The notes below the pieces were generated by a model that worked only from the letters and a program-made list of their open reading frames with translations, ran no database searches and had not been told where the DNA came from. Shown here one piece after another: positions 10,630-21,142 of a DNA stretch of 64,000 nt (within the stretch, counting starts at the first letter, position 1; every line of letters starts with the position of its first letter). The stretch lies in the NCBI GenBank assembly GCA_019054805.1, contig JAHQIY010000002.1, positions 7,440,001-7,504,000 on the forward strand, read 5' to 3'. Source of the stretch: Brachionus manjavacas. Taxonomy: Eukaryota; Rotifera; Eurotatoria; Ploima; Brachionidae. The position numbers and the translations under genes were made by a program.

Positions 10630-11439
10630 AATGACCTCCCTGATTGTGTTTCACATAAAATGGAATTGTATGCAGACGACTCGAAAATATTTTGCATAGT
10701 TAATAAAGTAAATGAAAAAGCGATGTAAAGTGATGCATTTGGGTAGACTAAATGAAAGACATAAGTATGTGGCAAAAGGTGGTGATAACAACTGGTCTCA
10801 CGAGAAAAAGTGGTGATGGTATCACCCGATTTAAAAGAAACATGCCAAGTTAAAAGTTCGTGTGCAAAAGCGACTAGGGTGCTTGGAATACTAAAGCGAA
10901 CGTTTAAAAGTAGAGAGGAGAGGTTATGGGTAAGATTGTGTATCCATGGTGAGACTCCACCTAGACTAGGCAGTGTGGAATCAAAATTTGAAAAAGGATG
11001 TGAATGCGTTAGTGAAGGTGCAAGAGCGGACGATAAAGAAACCGGTGTTACTAAGAAATATGTCAAATGATATGAGGTTGGCTAGAATGCGACTGATAAG
11101 GCTAAGCGAAAGAAAAGTGATAGGGGACATGATTGGGTTGTACAAATTATTGAATTAAAAAAGGTGGACTTAGTTAGAGATCTGGTGAATGGATCTAAAA
11201 ACAAGGGTCTCTCCGCAACACTTAGGGGGAATATCCTCAGAGAGAGAGTTTTCCTGCTCAAATGAAAAACGATTTTGCTGCTACGGTGAGTTCAAGACAT
11301 GCTTTTTTTCTAAAACAGGGTAGTGCCGCATTGGAATAAGTTGCCAGAAAATGTGGTGATGTGGTAAGGTGTAATGTCAACCGTTAGCTTCAAAGGGGCC
11401 TTGGATATATTTTATGGAATAATATTTAGTCAAAAAGTT

Positions 11440-11960
11440 ATTTCATTTTAAAAATTTATTTGGCACTGTTCCTTTTTTCATTTTTTTACTTTTTCAAATT
11501 AATTTATTAGGCCCTCTTTCTATTTTTACTTTCTGTACTTTTTGTACTTTTTAATAATTTTAATTTATTTGGCACTGTTCCTTTTTGTACTTTTTGTAAT
11601 AAATTGAAATTTTAATCAATATTTTAAAACTTAAACGGGGTTCGGGAAGGAGCCCGGGTTTAGGGATTCGGGTATGCTGGAGGTAAGAAAAATATTAGTT
11701 AAATTTAAAATATTAATTAGTTAAATTTTTTTTAAATTACCATTAAGAAATAAAAGGTCAAAAAGTACAAAAAAGACAGATCCAAATAAATTTAAATTAT
11801 GAAAAAGTACAAAAAGTACAAAAAGGGATAGGGCCAAATAAATTAATTAGAAAAGTATTAAAAGAACAGAAAAGACTTTTACTTTTAAAAATTTTCATTG
11901 TCTATACCTCATTTTTTCTGAACGGAAAAAAAAATTCAAGACTTAGCAAGGTTCTTCAAA
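11440..11960. repeat. Repeat with AAAAAGTAC-word ends and a conserved GC-rich core
   Basis: The left half carries TACTTTTTGTACTTTTT words and the right half their complements (AAAAAGTACAAAAAGTAC near 11815), so the unit is a loose inverted repeat. The centre (11630-11680) contains GTTCGGGAAGGAGCCCGGG and GGATTCGGGTATGCTGG. The same core and right flank recur at 34.49-34.73 kb, with GTTCGAGACGGAGCTC, GGATGCGGGTAT and CACCTCATTTTTT. It directly follows the LINE tail. Confidence 0.6.
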
Positions 11961-12691
11961 AATCTTCATTTTTTGCATCAGCTTATAAGCGATTAAATTT
12001 TTGTAGTAATTTTGATCAAAATTAAATTATTAAAAATTATATGGATTGCATATTTAATGAAGATTTTTTTTTTCTTCGCAGATTATTATTATTATATTAT
12101 TAATTATAAATTAATCGAAGGTTTTTTGTATTGAAATTCAACAACCATAAAAGATTTTATCTTTTTAACTTTACTATTTAAATTTATTTTTTATTAAAAT
12201 TTTCCTTTAATATCTATAATTTTCGTGTTCCTTAATAAATTGTCCCATTTCTAGTTTGAAGTTAAATCAAGAGCATTATTAATTGATTTTTTATAAATTC
12301 AGATTAATCATTGTGCTGTGCAATTAAGAGGAAAATTACTTTACATCAGCTAATTTTTTTTTACCAGCATTTAAAAAAAATTCTTATTAAATTGCTTACC
12401 GAAAAATTAATAACTAGTGTCCATTTTAATTTCATTCTAAGAGACGCTCAAGTGTTTGCTCTTTCAATTAATTTAAAAAATTGAAAAAAGAACGATTTTG
12501 AAAGTGAGGAGATAAAGTAAATCTTAATCGTCAGGAATTATTAATCTTTATTAAATTTTTCTTTAGGTCTTGTAAAATGATTCTTAAGCTTCTTGACTTG
12601 TTGCCATAGCAACCAAAATTTATAAATCCATTAAACTAGCAATTATATTGAAAATTCTATATTTTTTTAAAGTATTCTAAAAAGTTAAATA
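11961..12691. other. Intergenic stretch before the ankyrin gene
   Basis: AT-rich sequence with no open frame or recognised repeat; the ankyrin gene's promoter is presumably here. Confidence 0.45.
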
Positions 12692-14459
12692 ATGTCCAAA
12701 GCAAATAAGGACTTAGTTTTCTTGAACCAAAATTCAAAGGTAACTCCTGGAGTTTCAAGAGAAAACACAAGCTTATCGACTAGCAAGCCAACAAAGCTTA
12801 ATAAGAGAGATCAAAAAGATCCATGGCTGCAGCATCTTCATGGAAATCCGAACGTAGATCGTTTGGTCGAAGATATCCGAGTCAAACCTTCTTTGAACAC
12901 TCTTCAAAATGACCTAAAAAAAGAATTCGAAGATTTTTTAAGTTTATCAGTAAATAACTCTATTCAAAAATTTAAACCGGCCGATACCGAAAATAATGAC
13001 ACAAGTTTTTTCCTCACCCAGATCGAAAATCCATCTCGGCTTGAATTTCCCAATTACGAACAAAATATTAACACAGACAAAACAATTGAGCGGCCCAAGA
13101 CTACCACTAAAGATAAAAAAAATTTCCAACTAGCCTTAATACCTACTGAAAAGGAATCTAAAAAATACCAAAATTTGCTACAGCTCAAACAAGTTATTCA
13201 AAACCTCAAAACGAGTGAATTGCCAAATTTTCAGGCTGAATTCCATCAACTTTGCCAGTTTGACGATGATGCAAAATTTTTAGAAAATTTAAAAATTGTA
13301 ATTTAAAAAAAAATTATTTAACTGATCTAAAAAAGAGAAAAAATTAAGGAATCAGATTCTAAAATAGTAGAAGAAAAAAATGGCCTAGGTCGCTGTGGAA
13401 TACATGAGTGCTGCATTCGAGGCAATACCAATCTTCTAGCAAAATTGATTCCTTATTCAAAAGACATCAACACGCAAGACAATAATGGGTGCACAGCAGC
13501 GCATATTGCGGCCAAATTTGGTCAAGTAGAATGCCTAAAAATTTTGTACGATCATGGAATAGACTTATGTTTGCCAGATAAAAATGGAAAAATTCTAACC
13601 CACTATGCAGCAGAATTCAACCATCCCAAAGTTATTGAACTTTGTCAAGAATTAGAAATTCCTTTGACTACAAGATGCAAGAGTGGAAAATTGCCTATTC
13701 ACTATGCCAGTGAATTCGGCTCTTTAGAAGCCCTTAAAAAAATTGTTACAATTGATTTATCAGTACGAGATGGTAATGGCAACACTGCTGCTCACCTGGC
13801 AGTGCATACTGACCGTCTCAATTGCTTAAAATACTTGGTGAAACTAGGCCTGCCTTTAAACAACACTAAAAACAAGATGGGACGGAACGTTCCGCACGAG
13901 GCTTGCTACTTTGGAGCCATCAATTGTTTGCATTGGATGTTTGAGGGTGATCTGGTTGATAGAAATTCTTTCGATGGTCAGTTAAATTAAATTGAAGCTT
14001 ATTTTTAATGAAATTAAATTTTAGACTTAAACAACTCGTTGGCCCACAGCTGCTGTGCTGGAGGACAAGCTGAGTCTCTTAATTGTTGTATTCAGCACAA
14101 TGTTGACATATGCAGTCTTAATTTAAATTTGGAAACCCCGATTGAACTGGCGAGAAAAATAGGAAAAGGACTTCATATTGAGAAAGCTAGTAAATGAGAA
14201 AAAAAACCTTTTAAATTAGTTCATTATTTTGTTAGTCAAGAATGAAATAACATGTGGACATTGTGTAAAAAATGCATTAGAGATAAAAGCTCAGAAGGAA
14301 AATGAGAAGACTGTTCCGGAGCAGATTATAGAGAAAAATTATGATAAAATTTATTGTAAGAATCGGAATGCAGTGCAAAAATCGGTTGAAGATGCTAAAA
14401 TAATTCCGAAAAGTGCAAAACGGGATCTTGTGGCACAATTTTTTGGACCCGAAATTTGA
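12692..14459 (+). CDS. Ankyrin-repeat protein of unknown role
   Basis: Four exons join in phase to 540 residues: 12692-13297, 13349-13976, 14025-14189 and 14236-14459. Residues 1-200 are polar and probably disordered, ending in a short helical stretch. Residues about 215-460 are ankyrin repeats: GCTAAHIAAKFGQVECLKIL, GKILTHYAAEFNHPKVIELC, GKLPIHYASEFGSLEALKKI, GNTAAHLAVHTDRLNCLKYL, GRNVPHEACYFGAINCLHW and NSLAHSCCAGGQAESLNCC. The C-terminal 75 residues hold a CGHC pair and end in FFGPEI. The first intron uses the acceptor ATTAAG at 13348; nearer AGs break the frame. I see no diagnostic domain beyond ankyrin repeats and do not recognise an orthologue. An AATAAA follows at 14656. Confidence 0.82.
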
Positions 14460-14655
14460 TTTAATTCGAAAATTTTTTTTTATTTAAAACTTTTTTTTTA
14501 TTTGAAATCATTTTTTTTTGTTTTAAATTTTTTAGCTTTTTATAAATGATATGAGTTTAAGTTTTTGGCTTAGCCCGCATTGGCACACTGAAAAAACAGC
14601 AAAAAATTTGGAGAAGGGTGTTTGAAATAAAGTTAACATAAAATTTCATTTATTG

Positions 14656-14669
14656 AATAAAATAATAAA
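14656..14669 (+). promoter_or_regulatory. Polyadenylation signals of the ankyrin gene
   Basis: Two AATAAA hexamers, at 14656-14661 and 14664-14669, lie about 200 nt past the stop codon on the coding strand. Confidence 0.45.
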
Positions 14670-15390
14670 GATTATTTTATTTTTTAGTTATTATCGCATG
14701 CATTTCAAAATTTAGCATAATAATTAGTTTTTTTAGAATATGTATTAACTTTATAGCATTAAAAATATATACAAAAATTTGATAATTTTTGATAATTACA
14801 ATGCCACTAAAAACCAGAATTGAGCATGAATAGACTATGATTAAAGTATTTACAAGTTATTTAGATCTATAGACATTTTTAGGTAACAAAGAATAACTTT
14901 TTTTATGCGGTAATAATTTTTTGATTCTTAATTTTTTTTATGCAAAACCTGGCCTTTTATGCTTTTAAAATTTTATACTTAACTTAAATTTTTTTTGTTC
15001 ATTCGTTAATGAACTTTTTTTAATAAAAAAACGAAAGCATTTCTAAAAAATTATAAAAAATATGTGCTTTTATGAATGTTAATTTGATTTCTATTTAGAA
15101 GAACTTTAACAAATCCTAATAAAATTAAGACAATTAGCTTTAAGTCTTCAATTCTCTTATTTTTATTTAAGTTTAAGTGCCATGGAAAAATTGAAGTATG
15201 AAATATATTAAAAAAAATATATATATAAAGTAGAAAAATTACAATTAAATTAAAATTTAATCTTATGAGCATGACAAAAAATATTTGGTATATTGGAAAA
15301 AGTTCGAATTACACGTTGATGGTTTGGGTAATCTGTTAATTGAAAAGTTGACATTTCTTTCAACACTTTCTATATTAAATTAATTTTTTA
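14670..15390. other. Gene-free stretch
   Basis: AT-rich; the minus-strand frame at 15051-15272 is low-complexity Leu/Ile/Phe/Asn sequence without splice context. Nothing else is seen. Confidence 0.5.
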
Positions 15391-15397
15391 TAATTAT

Positions 15398-15682
15398 TGT
15401 CCCTTTTCTATACCCAGCGGATAATGGAGAAAGTGCTCATCTCCTTTTCCAAGACCTTTTTGAGCAACGACTCCGGTCTGACACAGAGGTCACTGCATTC
15501 AGTTGATCATCTCGACGCAATTATTACCCAGCCGAAAACCGGTATCTCTCTTTATGATGGAGTGGGTTTAAACATTTGTTCCGTACTGAAGAGATATTTG
15601 AGGATTTTTTCACCCTCAGCAGGTTTTGAACCATCGATCCTCTGCTTGCATGACTAACAATCAGACCATTCGGCTATAGGGG
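15398..15682 (-). mobile_element. tRNA-derived SINE, copy 1
   Basis: On the minus strand the unit begins CCCCTATAGCCGAATGG, an A-box-like start, continues through GTTAGTCATGCAAGCAGAG and reaches GGTTCAAAACC, a good Pol III B box. A non-tRNA body follows: GGGTAATAATTGCG, GATGATCAACT, GTGTCAGACCGGAGTCG and TTGCTCAAAAAGG. It ends near GGGACAATAATTAT. The copy at 55.24 kb is collinear over its whole length with roughly 80% identity by eye. The plus-strand open frame here (15397-15657) is therefore not a gene. Confidence 0.85.
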
Positions 15683-15949
15683 CTATTGTCGCTTTCTTTA
15701 TTTAAACAGATTCAATATTCAATAAATTCTATATTTAATATTCTTAATTTTTTTTCTAAATTTTTGTCTTTCTACGATTTTAACGTGGCCCACTGCAGAG
15801 CTCGATCCAAATTTTATACAAACAGGATAGTTCAGCATTGGAACTTTGTACTTCCAAAATGTACAGACACTGTATTTTAGCCTTCTATGTTTTCTGCAGC
15901 TCAGAAAAAAAGAAAATATTAATTTATTAAATAAGAAATTTAAATTTTT

Positions 15950-16565
15950 TGGGGGTGACAAATTTAATTTTTTTAAGATGACAAAAATAACTAAAAGTGG
16001 TGACTAATTTAATCTATTTTAGCTGACAATAAAAATCTAATTATTCTGACAAAAAAACTAAACGACTGACAAATATATATTGAGATGACTATTTAATAAT
16101 TTTGCACTGACAAAATTTTATTCATTTTTATTTTATTTTATTTTAGTTCTAATTAAGCTATTTAGTTCGACTTGAGTGGAAATCAAAAGTAATGACCCTA
16201 TGCTTCCCAAGGAGTGAATAAGGAAAAAAATTTAGTAATTTAATTCTCTAAGATTGTAAGGAATGAACTTAAATTGTGACGTTTTCTCATAGTTGACTCT
16301 AGCTTGATGATGAGATTTGGACAAAACGGTTTGTCATAATCGTCTGGAGCTTCCTTCTGATTTTGGTGCTATAGTTCAAGATTTTGATTTTTATTGTCAC
16401 CTCAAAATCAGTAATTTGTTGTAAAAATAATTAATTAGTCAAAAAAGTATTTTTGTCACTCAAAAAATTATTTTATTAGTTAATTAATTTATTTGTCATC
16501 ATATGTAGTTTTTTTGTAAGTAGATTTAGTCTTTTTTGTCAGTAAAATTTAATTTTTTTTTCAGT
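15950..16565. repeat. Repeat element with TGACAAA words inverted at its two ends
   Basis: From 15950 to 16125 the word TGACAAA/TGACTAA/TGACAAT recurs about eight times in the plus orientation; from 16320 to 16565 its complement TTTGTCA/TTGTCAC/TTAGTCA recurs about nine times. The two halves therefore form a loose inverted repeat about 0.6 kb long, with an AT-rich middle interrupted by an RTE-like tail (16166-16225). No coding frame is visible. The LINE at 16.6 kb starts immediately to the right. Confidence 0.65.
16166..16225 (+). mobile_element. RTE-like retrotransposon 3' tail nested in the TGACAAA repeat
   Basis: CGACTTGAGTGGAAATCAAA is nearly identical to the end of the RTE-like relic at 6.14 kb (CGACTTAAGTGGAAATCAAA). 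It translates RLEWKSKVMTLCFPRSE and then stops. The following AATAAGGAAAAAAA also matches. Only about 60 bp are present, so this is an extremely 5'-truncated insertion. Confidence 0.65.
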
Positions 16566-16629
16566 CCATTAATTGATGGCCATTCAATAATCATAAATAT
16601 AAAACTGATTGATTTAGTTATTATTGGAC

Positions 16630-17031
16630 ATGATTAGCAAAACTCCAGAGTTCCCAAATAGCGAGTCGACTAATGAAGAATCTCTATTGTCGTCACAGTC
16701 CAGTCAAAAGAGTATGCACACTCCAGTTCTTTCAGTTAATCTTAATTAAGATTCTGATCAAATAATATGCTCAAATTTGGAAAAATTAAAGGACCAATCT
16801 TTAAAACCATCAAAATACCTCTCTTCCAATGTTCAAACAAGTAAGCGAATCAAGCGCGTTTCAGAATCCGACGATTCACAAACAGCAGAATCGAAAAAAC
16901 TAAAAGATCAAGCTAATGATCAAGAAAAATGTGACCTTAATGACAAATTTCAAGATAACAATTTTGGACCGACTTCAAATGAAAACAATACCGATTTTAT
17001 ACAACAACAGTCTTACTCAAATAAACAATGA
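16630..17031 (+). pseudogene. LINE ORF1 (one in-frame stop)
   Basis: It starts with ATG at 16630 and reads MISKTPEFPNSESTNEES, Ser/Thr-rich and polar, to a TAA after VLSVNLN near 16749, and then stays open to TGA at 17029-17031. The second half is Lys/Asp/Gln-rich with SKRIKRVSES. There is no CCHC knuckle or RRM. The role as ORF1 is inferred from position: its stop overlaps the ORF2 start as ATGA. Confidence 0.65.
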
Positions 17032-18249
17032 AAAAAAATCAATCAAGTCAACTTTCCTCTAAGAACAGGTTAGTAATTACACACTGGAATTGCCTTCACT
17101 TACCAAGTAGGGTTCATCTCTTAGGAAATTTTTTTGCTCAAAAATGTCCCGACATTGTTTTGCTCAATGAATTAAAGATAGATTTGAGTGAGGCAAATAT
17201 TTATCTTGTTTTTATGAATTATCAGTTTGTAGCAAAACCACGCAACAAGTATGGAGGAGGAGTAGCTATTTTAATTAAGGTAGGAATTGAATTTATACAA
17301 GATTTTTCTTATGAGGAATTCAATTCCGAACTGCTCTGTATAAAATTATACTATGATTCAAAAAAAAGCCTCTTCCTTACAAGGTCCTTTAAATTATAGA
17401 CCAATTAGTATAACGAGTTGTTTAGGAAAGCTTCTGGAACGCATAGTATTTTCAAGATTATACAATTATTTGGAAAAAAATTCACTCCTTATTCAGGAGC
17501 AATCTGGATTTAGGAAACACCGGCGAACATCAGATAATCTATTCTTTTTAATTAAAAAAATTATGGAATCATTAAATAGAAAAAAAAGAGTTTGTGGCCT
17601 TTTTTTTGTTATTTCTAAAGCCTTTGATAGGGTTTGGCATGAAGGTTTACTTTTTAAATTGATTAAAATGAATCCACCTCATTACTTGACTAACTGGATT
17701 AGATCCTTTTTAGACAGTGGGAAATTAAAGGCAAATGTGAATGACCACTTGAGCGACGAATATCAAATAACTGCAGGTGTTTCTCAAGGCTCAGTAATTA
17801 GTCCTCTTTTATTTAGTATATATATTAATGACATCCCCAAAAGAAACAAAACAAATAACGAATACTCTCTGCTTTTCGCAGATGATCTAGTTGCATTCTT
17901 CATTTATAACAAATAGGGGAACCTAGAAAATAAGATAAATAAATACACCAACGAACTAGAACAATGGCTTATTAAATGATCCATCTTGAAACTAAAATAT
18001 GATACTCCCTCCAACATAATGCATCATGAGGCATATAATAAACTTAAACTACTAACAGTCTCAAATCGACTTTTTGAGTTGAGTGAGAGATATGTTGGGA
18101 CAGGACTAAGACATTCTATTCCATTGGTTGTAAGACTGGTGGAGGAATACAAAGAAGGTTTCGAATCAAGGTTTATTGAATACCCAACTCCATTGTGTAA
18201 TTGCTACCTTACAATTTCTTCTTTTTTCCCTGAACAATCAGACATTTAA
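17028..18249 (+). pseudogene. LINE ORF2 endonuclease-reverse transcriptase, deleted and frame-shifted
   Basis: The 5' part is an APE-type endonuclease start: ITHWNCLHLPSRVH, CPDIVLLNELKI and KYGGGVAILIK. Near 17360 it runs in another frame straight into RT: GPLNYRPISITSCLGKLLER, EQSGFRKHRRTSDNL, motif A as FFVISKAFDRVWH (its first Asp replaced by Val), AGVSQGSVISPLLFSIYIND and LLFADDL. Stops at about 17914 and 17977 follow. After WLIK another deletion leads to the tail LFELSERYVGTGLRHSIPLV. The rest of the endonuclease and the RT N terminus are missing. Confidence 0.88.
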
Positions 18250-18395
18250 AAATATGTATCCTGTTATTCTCTATTTCAATATATCTAATTTTAATTTTCT
18301 TCTATTTTAACTTATTTTATTTTCTTTTTCTTTTTTTTTTAATCTGAAGGAGCCTAAGATACAGATATACAAATAAATAAACATTCTTTATTATT

Positions 18396-20007
18396 GTTAT
18401 GTCAGTATCACCATGCAAATCTTCAAATCTCAATTCTAAAACTTTTCGGAATTTTTGGAACTGGAAAAGTTTCGGATAATAAAAATAAAATGAAATTTAA
18501 TTTAAAAAAAAATTATCTTCTATTTTCAAGTTGAGCCTGTTTAAGTGAATACCTGAGTTCTTTGAAAACAATTATCAAAAATTGAAATTATTTTACAAAT
18601 AATTTTTCAATTTGATTTTTTTATATTCTCTTCGTTTGAATTTTTTTAATTTTTTTTATTTGAAAAATTACTAAATTCAGACCGATAAAATCTTTTTCCT
18701 TTAGATGTATTTAATATATCATTTTAAGTACGTTTTCAAATAAAACGAAACAATTTATTATATTAAACAAGATATGAAAATTTAATTTTTTATTTATGAA
18801 AATTTTTCAACAAACAAAAGCAAAACAATTTAACAAAGTTATCTTTTCCTTTAAATAAAAACATGTCTTTGAATCAATTTTGTTATTGAAAATTTATTTT
18901 TAACCTTTTTTAATAAATTGATAATATCATCAAAATTTTATCAGAAACTTCAATTTGCTACATGTTTTTACTTAATTCTTTTTAATTAATTTCTAGAATA
19001 AATCTATTTGATAGAGAATAAACTAGAAGCGTTAAATAATTCGTTTTTTCTCTAATGATTTCTGTTTTGACATTATGTATTTTTTAAAAATTAGTTATCA
19101 AAATGTTTTTTTTCAATCAATTTTTTAATGATTATATATTTCTGTTTTTGGGGTAAATTTAAATCTTTTTTTGATCTATTTCAAAAGCCTTGTCAAATAT
19201 TATTCTATTTTTAGACTATTACAAAAAAAATATTTCAAAATAAGCCAGAAAGAACCAAGTTAAGTGATCTGACAAGAGATAGGATTTGACAAAATGAATT
19301 TTGTTTATCAAATTTACCTACTTATTCAAAATTAACATTTTTAATTCTATGGATTCTTTTATACTGAACAAAACTTTCAAAATAATCCAAAAATTAATTA
19401 AAATTTCCAAAATGTAGAAGAGGACAATTTAATATATTTTTAGACGTCAATAATTTAATGATTTTTTCATAAAACATCATCAAGACATTAATTGCTTTTA
19501 CATTATATCAATTTTAAGATAATTCTTGTTTTGATATTTGATTCAATTAAGGTTTCTTCAGATCTAATGGTGCTTCAAATTGAGCATTTTTATTAAAATT
19601 AAATTAAATTTAGGTACACAATGAATTAAGAAAAATTTATTAATAATTGATAGAAATATTTGAAGAAAATTGACAAAAAAATTTTTTTGAATTTTTGTTC
19701 CTTATGAGCATAAAATTAATAGCCATCGTCATCTAATTTTTGCTTTAAATTTTCCTAAATTATCTTAGAAGATTAATTTGTTTTTAAAATTTTTAAAATA
19801 AAAAATAACTTTTCAAAAAAACATTAAAAAATATTACTAAAAAAGCTAATTTAAATTTGAATTTAAATTTTCAGTTTAAATTTTATTAATTATTCAAAAA
19901 AAGAACTAAATGAAATCTGTTATTTGGTTTTTTTACTTGAGCGTTTCTCCCATTTACAAGAGTAAAGCTTTAACATAAACATTGAATGATTATTGAATGG
20001 TTAAAAT
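18396..20007. other. Gene-free AT-rich stretch
   Basis: No credible frame, splice structure or repeat is seen; sequence is dominated by A/T runs. Confidence 0.55.
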
Positions 20008-21142
20008 TTAATTTCCATAAAGATCGATAAACTGATATTTTTTATCAGTCTTTGGCACAAAAGCAATCAAACTGTTCAAAATTGTATCATTATTTAAATT
20101 TAAATCTAAAGAAAAATTAAAAAAAATTTTTTTTCAATATTTGAAAAAATTACCTGAACATTTAGTAGAAAATTTTCCTAATTTTTTTTTAATCTTTACT
20201 GAATCATTTATTTTAAGAGCATTTACACACATCAAGTCTTCCGAGGTCCTATCAGAACCATTGTAATTATTCAAACAACTGTATCTGTTTTGCAAAGATG
20301 CCAAAAATTCAACTTCAATCATTTCAGAATTCGGAGACAAATTCATCTTTGAAAAAAAAAATTAAATATTTATTAGATAATTTTTTTTAGCAAACCGGAA
20401 CAATTTTGACTACATCATATCTCTCTAAAGATTCAATAGTTTGTGAATAATTTTTCAGGCCTAGAAGAATACCAAAAGAATAGTTGTCAAATAATTTATC
20501 AAAAGCCAAGTCAACATCGAATCCTGACAAGCAAGTTTTTGAAGTCACTAATTTGTTTGGATTAATCAATAAACCCAGGCATTCTCTGGTTCTACTGAGA
20601 TTTTTTGACGAAATTTGTAATAGTCCAAAGTAAGAAGTAAAAATCTCATCTTGAAAGTCCAAATATTGGCACACTAAGATAAAATAAATTTTAGATTTAA
20701 AAATTTTTTATTTATTGTTTTACTTGAACTGATTTCCAAAGATTTTTTAGAGGGAACATTAAATGAGCTATTCCTATTCTTTCTTGCAAAAAAAGGAACT
20801 TGAAAAAAAAAGATAATTTTTGGGAAAAAATAAAATATTAATTTTACCGAACATGTAAATAATGCACAAAGTGACCACTACAGTCACAATTATCAAAAAC
20901 ACAAGAATGCCAATAATTTTGAGTTTGTCACAAAGTGATAATTTGCTTTGTTTTTCAGGGTCATCATCTTTTGGCGTTCCAATTATGATGGGATTTTCCT
21001 TGGGATCTATCAAACCAACTTGGATAAGACTGATTATGTTCTTAAGTTGTTGATCGAGTTCTGGCTGGCTAAAAAGTCCGTTTTCAATATTACTAGTGTT
21101 TGTGTAGCTTGAATTATAGTCAGGGAGTACTTCAGGCTTCAT
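20008..21142 (-). CDS. Type II transmembrane trypsin-like protein lacking the catalytic triad
   Basis: Five exons join in phase (21142-20848, 20798-20724, 20673-20396, 20346-20154, 20105-20008) to 312 residues. Residues 1-73 are cytoplasmic and polar. A single membrane span follows (about 74-97, IIGILVFLIIVTVVVTLCII), then a short stem. Residues from about 125 look like a chymotrypsin-fold domain: ECLGLLINPNKLVTSKTC (153-171) aligns with the C-x-G-x-LI...LTA-x-HC block, and RYSCLNNYNG...DLMCVNA with the C...MICAG block. His is absent from the HC site (TSKTC), the Asp block is unrecognisable (FGILLGL), and no GDSGGP is present. If the fold is right, it is a serine protease homologue without activity. 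Assignment rests on weak similarity. Confidence 0.62.

Larger units (their letters stand above)
8930..11430 (+). pseudogene. Jockey/CR1-like LINE ORF2, broken and interrupted
   Basis: Fragments in the proper order: the endonuclease-RT linker (DPKLFYSF, GEVTSDKKLMAEFLNDQF, 9190-9325); RT motif A and flank (LLNFSKAFDTVPHQHLLHKL, 9435-9490); SGVPQGYVL (about 9600); motif C as MELYADDSKIF (10660-10692); KVMHLGRLN; the thumb-like segment NPNLKKDVNALVKVQER (10976 on); and the tail VVPHWNKLPENVV then SFKGALDIF (11320-11415). Many stops and shifts show it is dead. The region between SGVPQG and YADD is split by a foreign insertion at 9645-10629. The minus-strand frames across this block are shadows. 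Confidence 0.85.
16600..18395 (+). mobile_element. Non-LTR retrotransposon with ORF1 and ORF2, internally deleted
   Basis: The element keeps an ORF1, an ATGA overlap with ORF2, parts of the endonuclease and reverse transcriptase, a C-terminal tail, a T-rich 3' UTR and a 3' terminus (GAAGGAGCCTAAGATACAG followed by AAATAAATAAA). At least two internal deletions and several stops make it non-functional. The 31.4-kb LINE shares the same 3' end, so they belong to one family. Confidence 0.85.

Noticed and set aside
9471..11066. Minus-strand frames of 69-159 codons across the LINE and its insertion
   Set aside because: They are antisense shadows of RT and zinc-finger coding sequence on the plus strand.
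12692..14459. Assigning the ankyrin protein to ANKRD42, ANKRD10 or espin
   Set aside because: Only generic ankyrin consensus matches; flanking regions do not resemble these proteins.
15397..15961. Plus- and minus-strand frames at 15.4-15.96 kb as genes
   Set aside because: The first is the antisense of a SINE; the others are short, lack domains and lie beside repeats.
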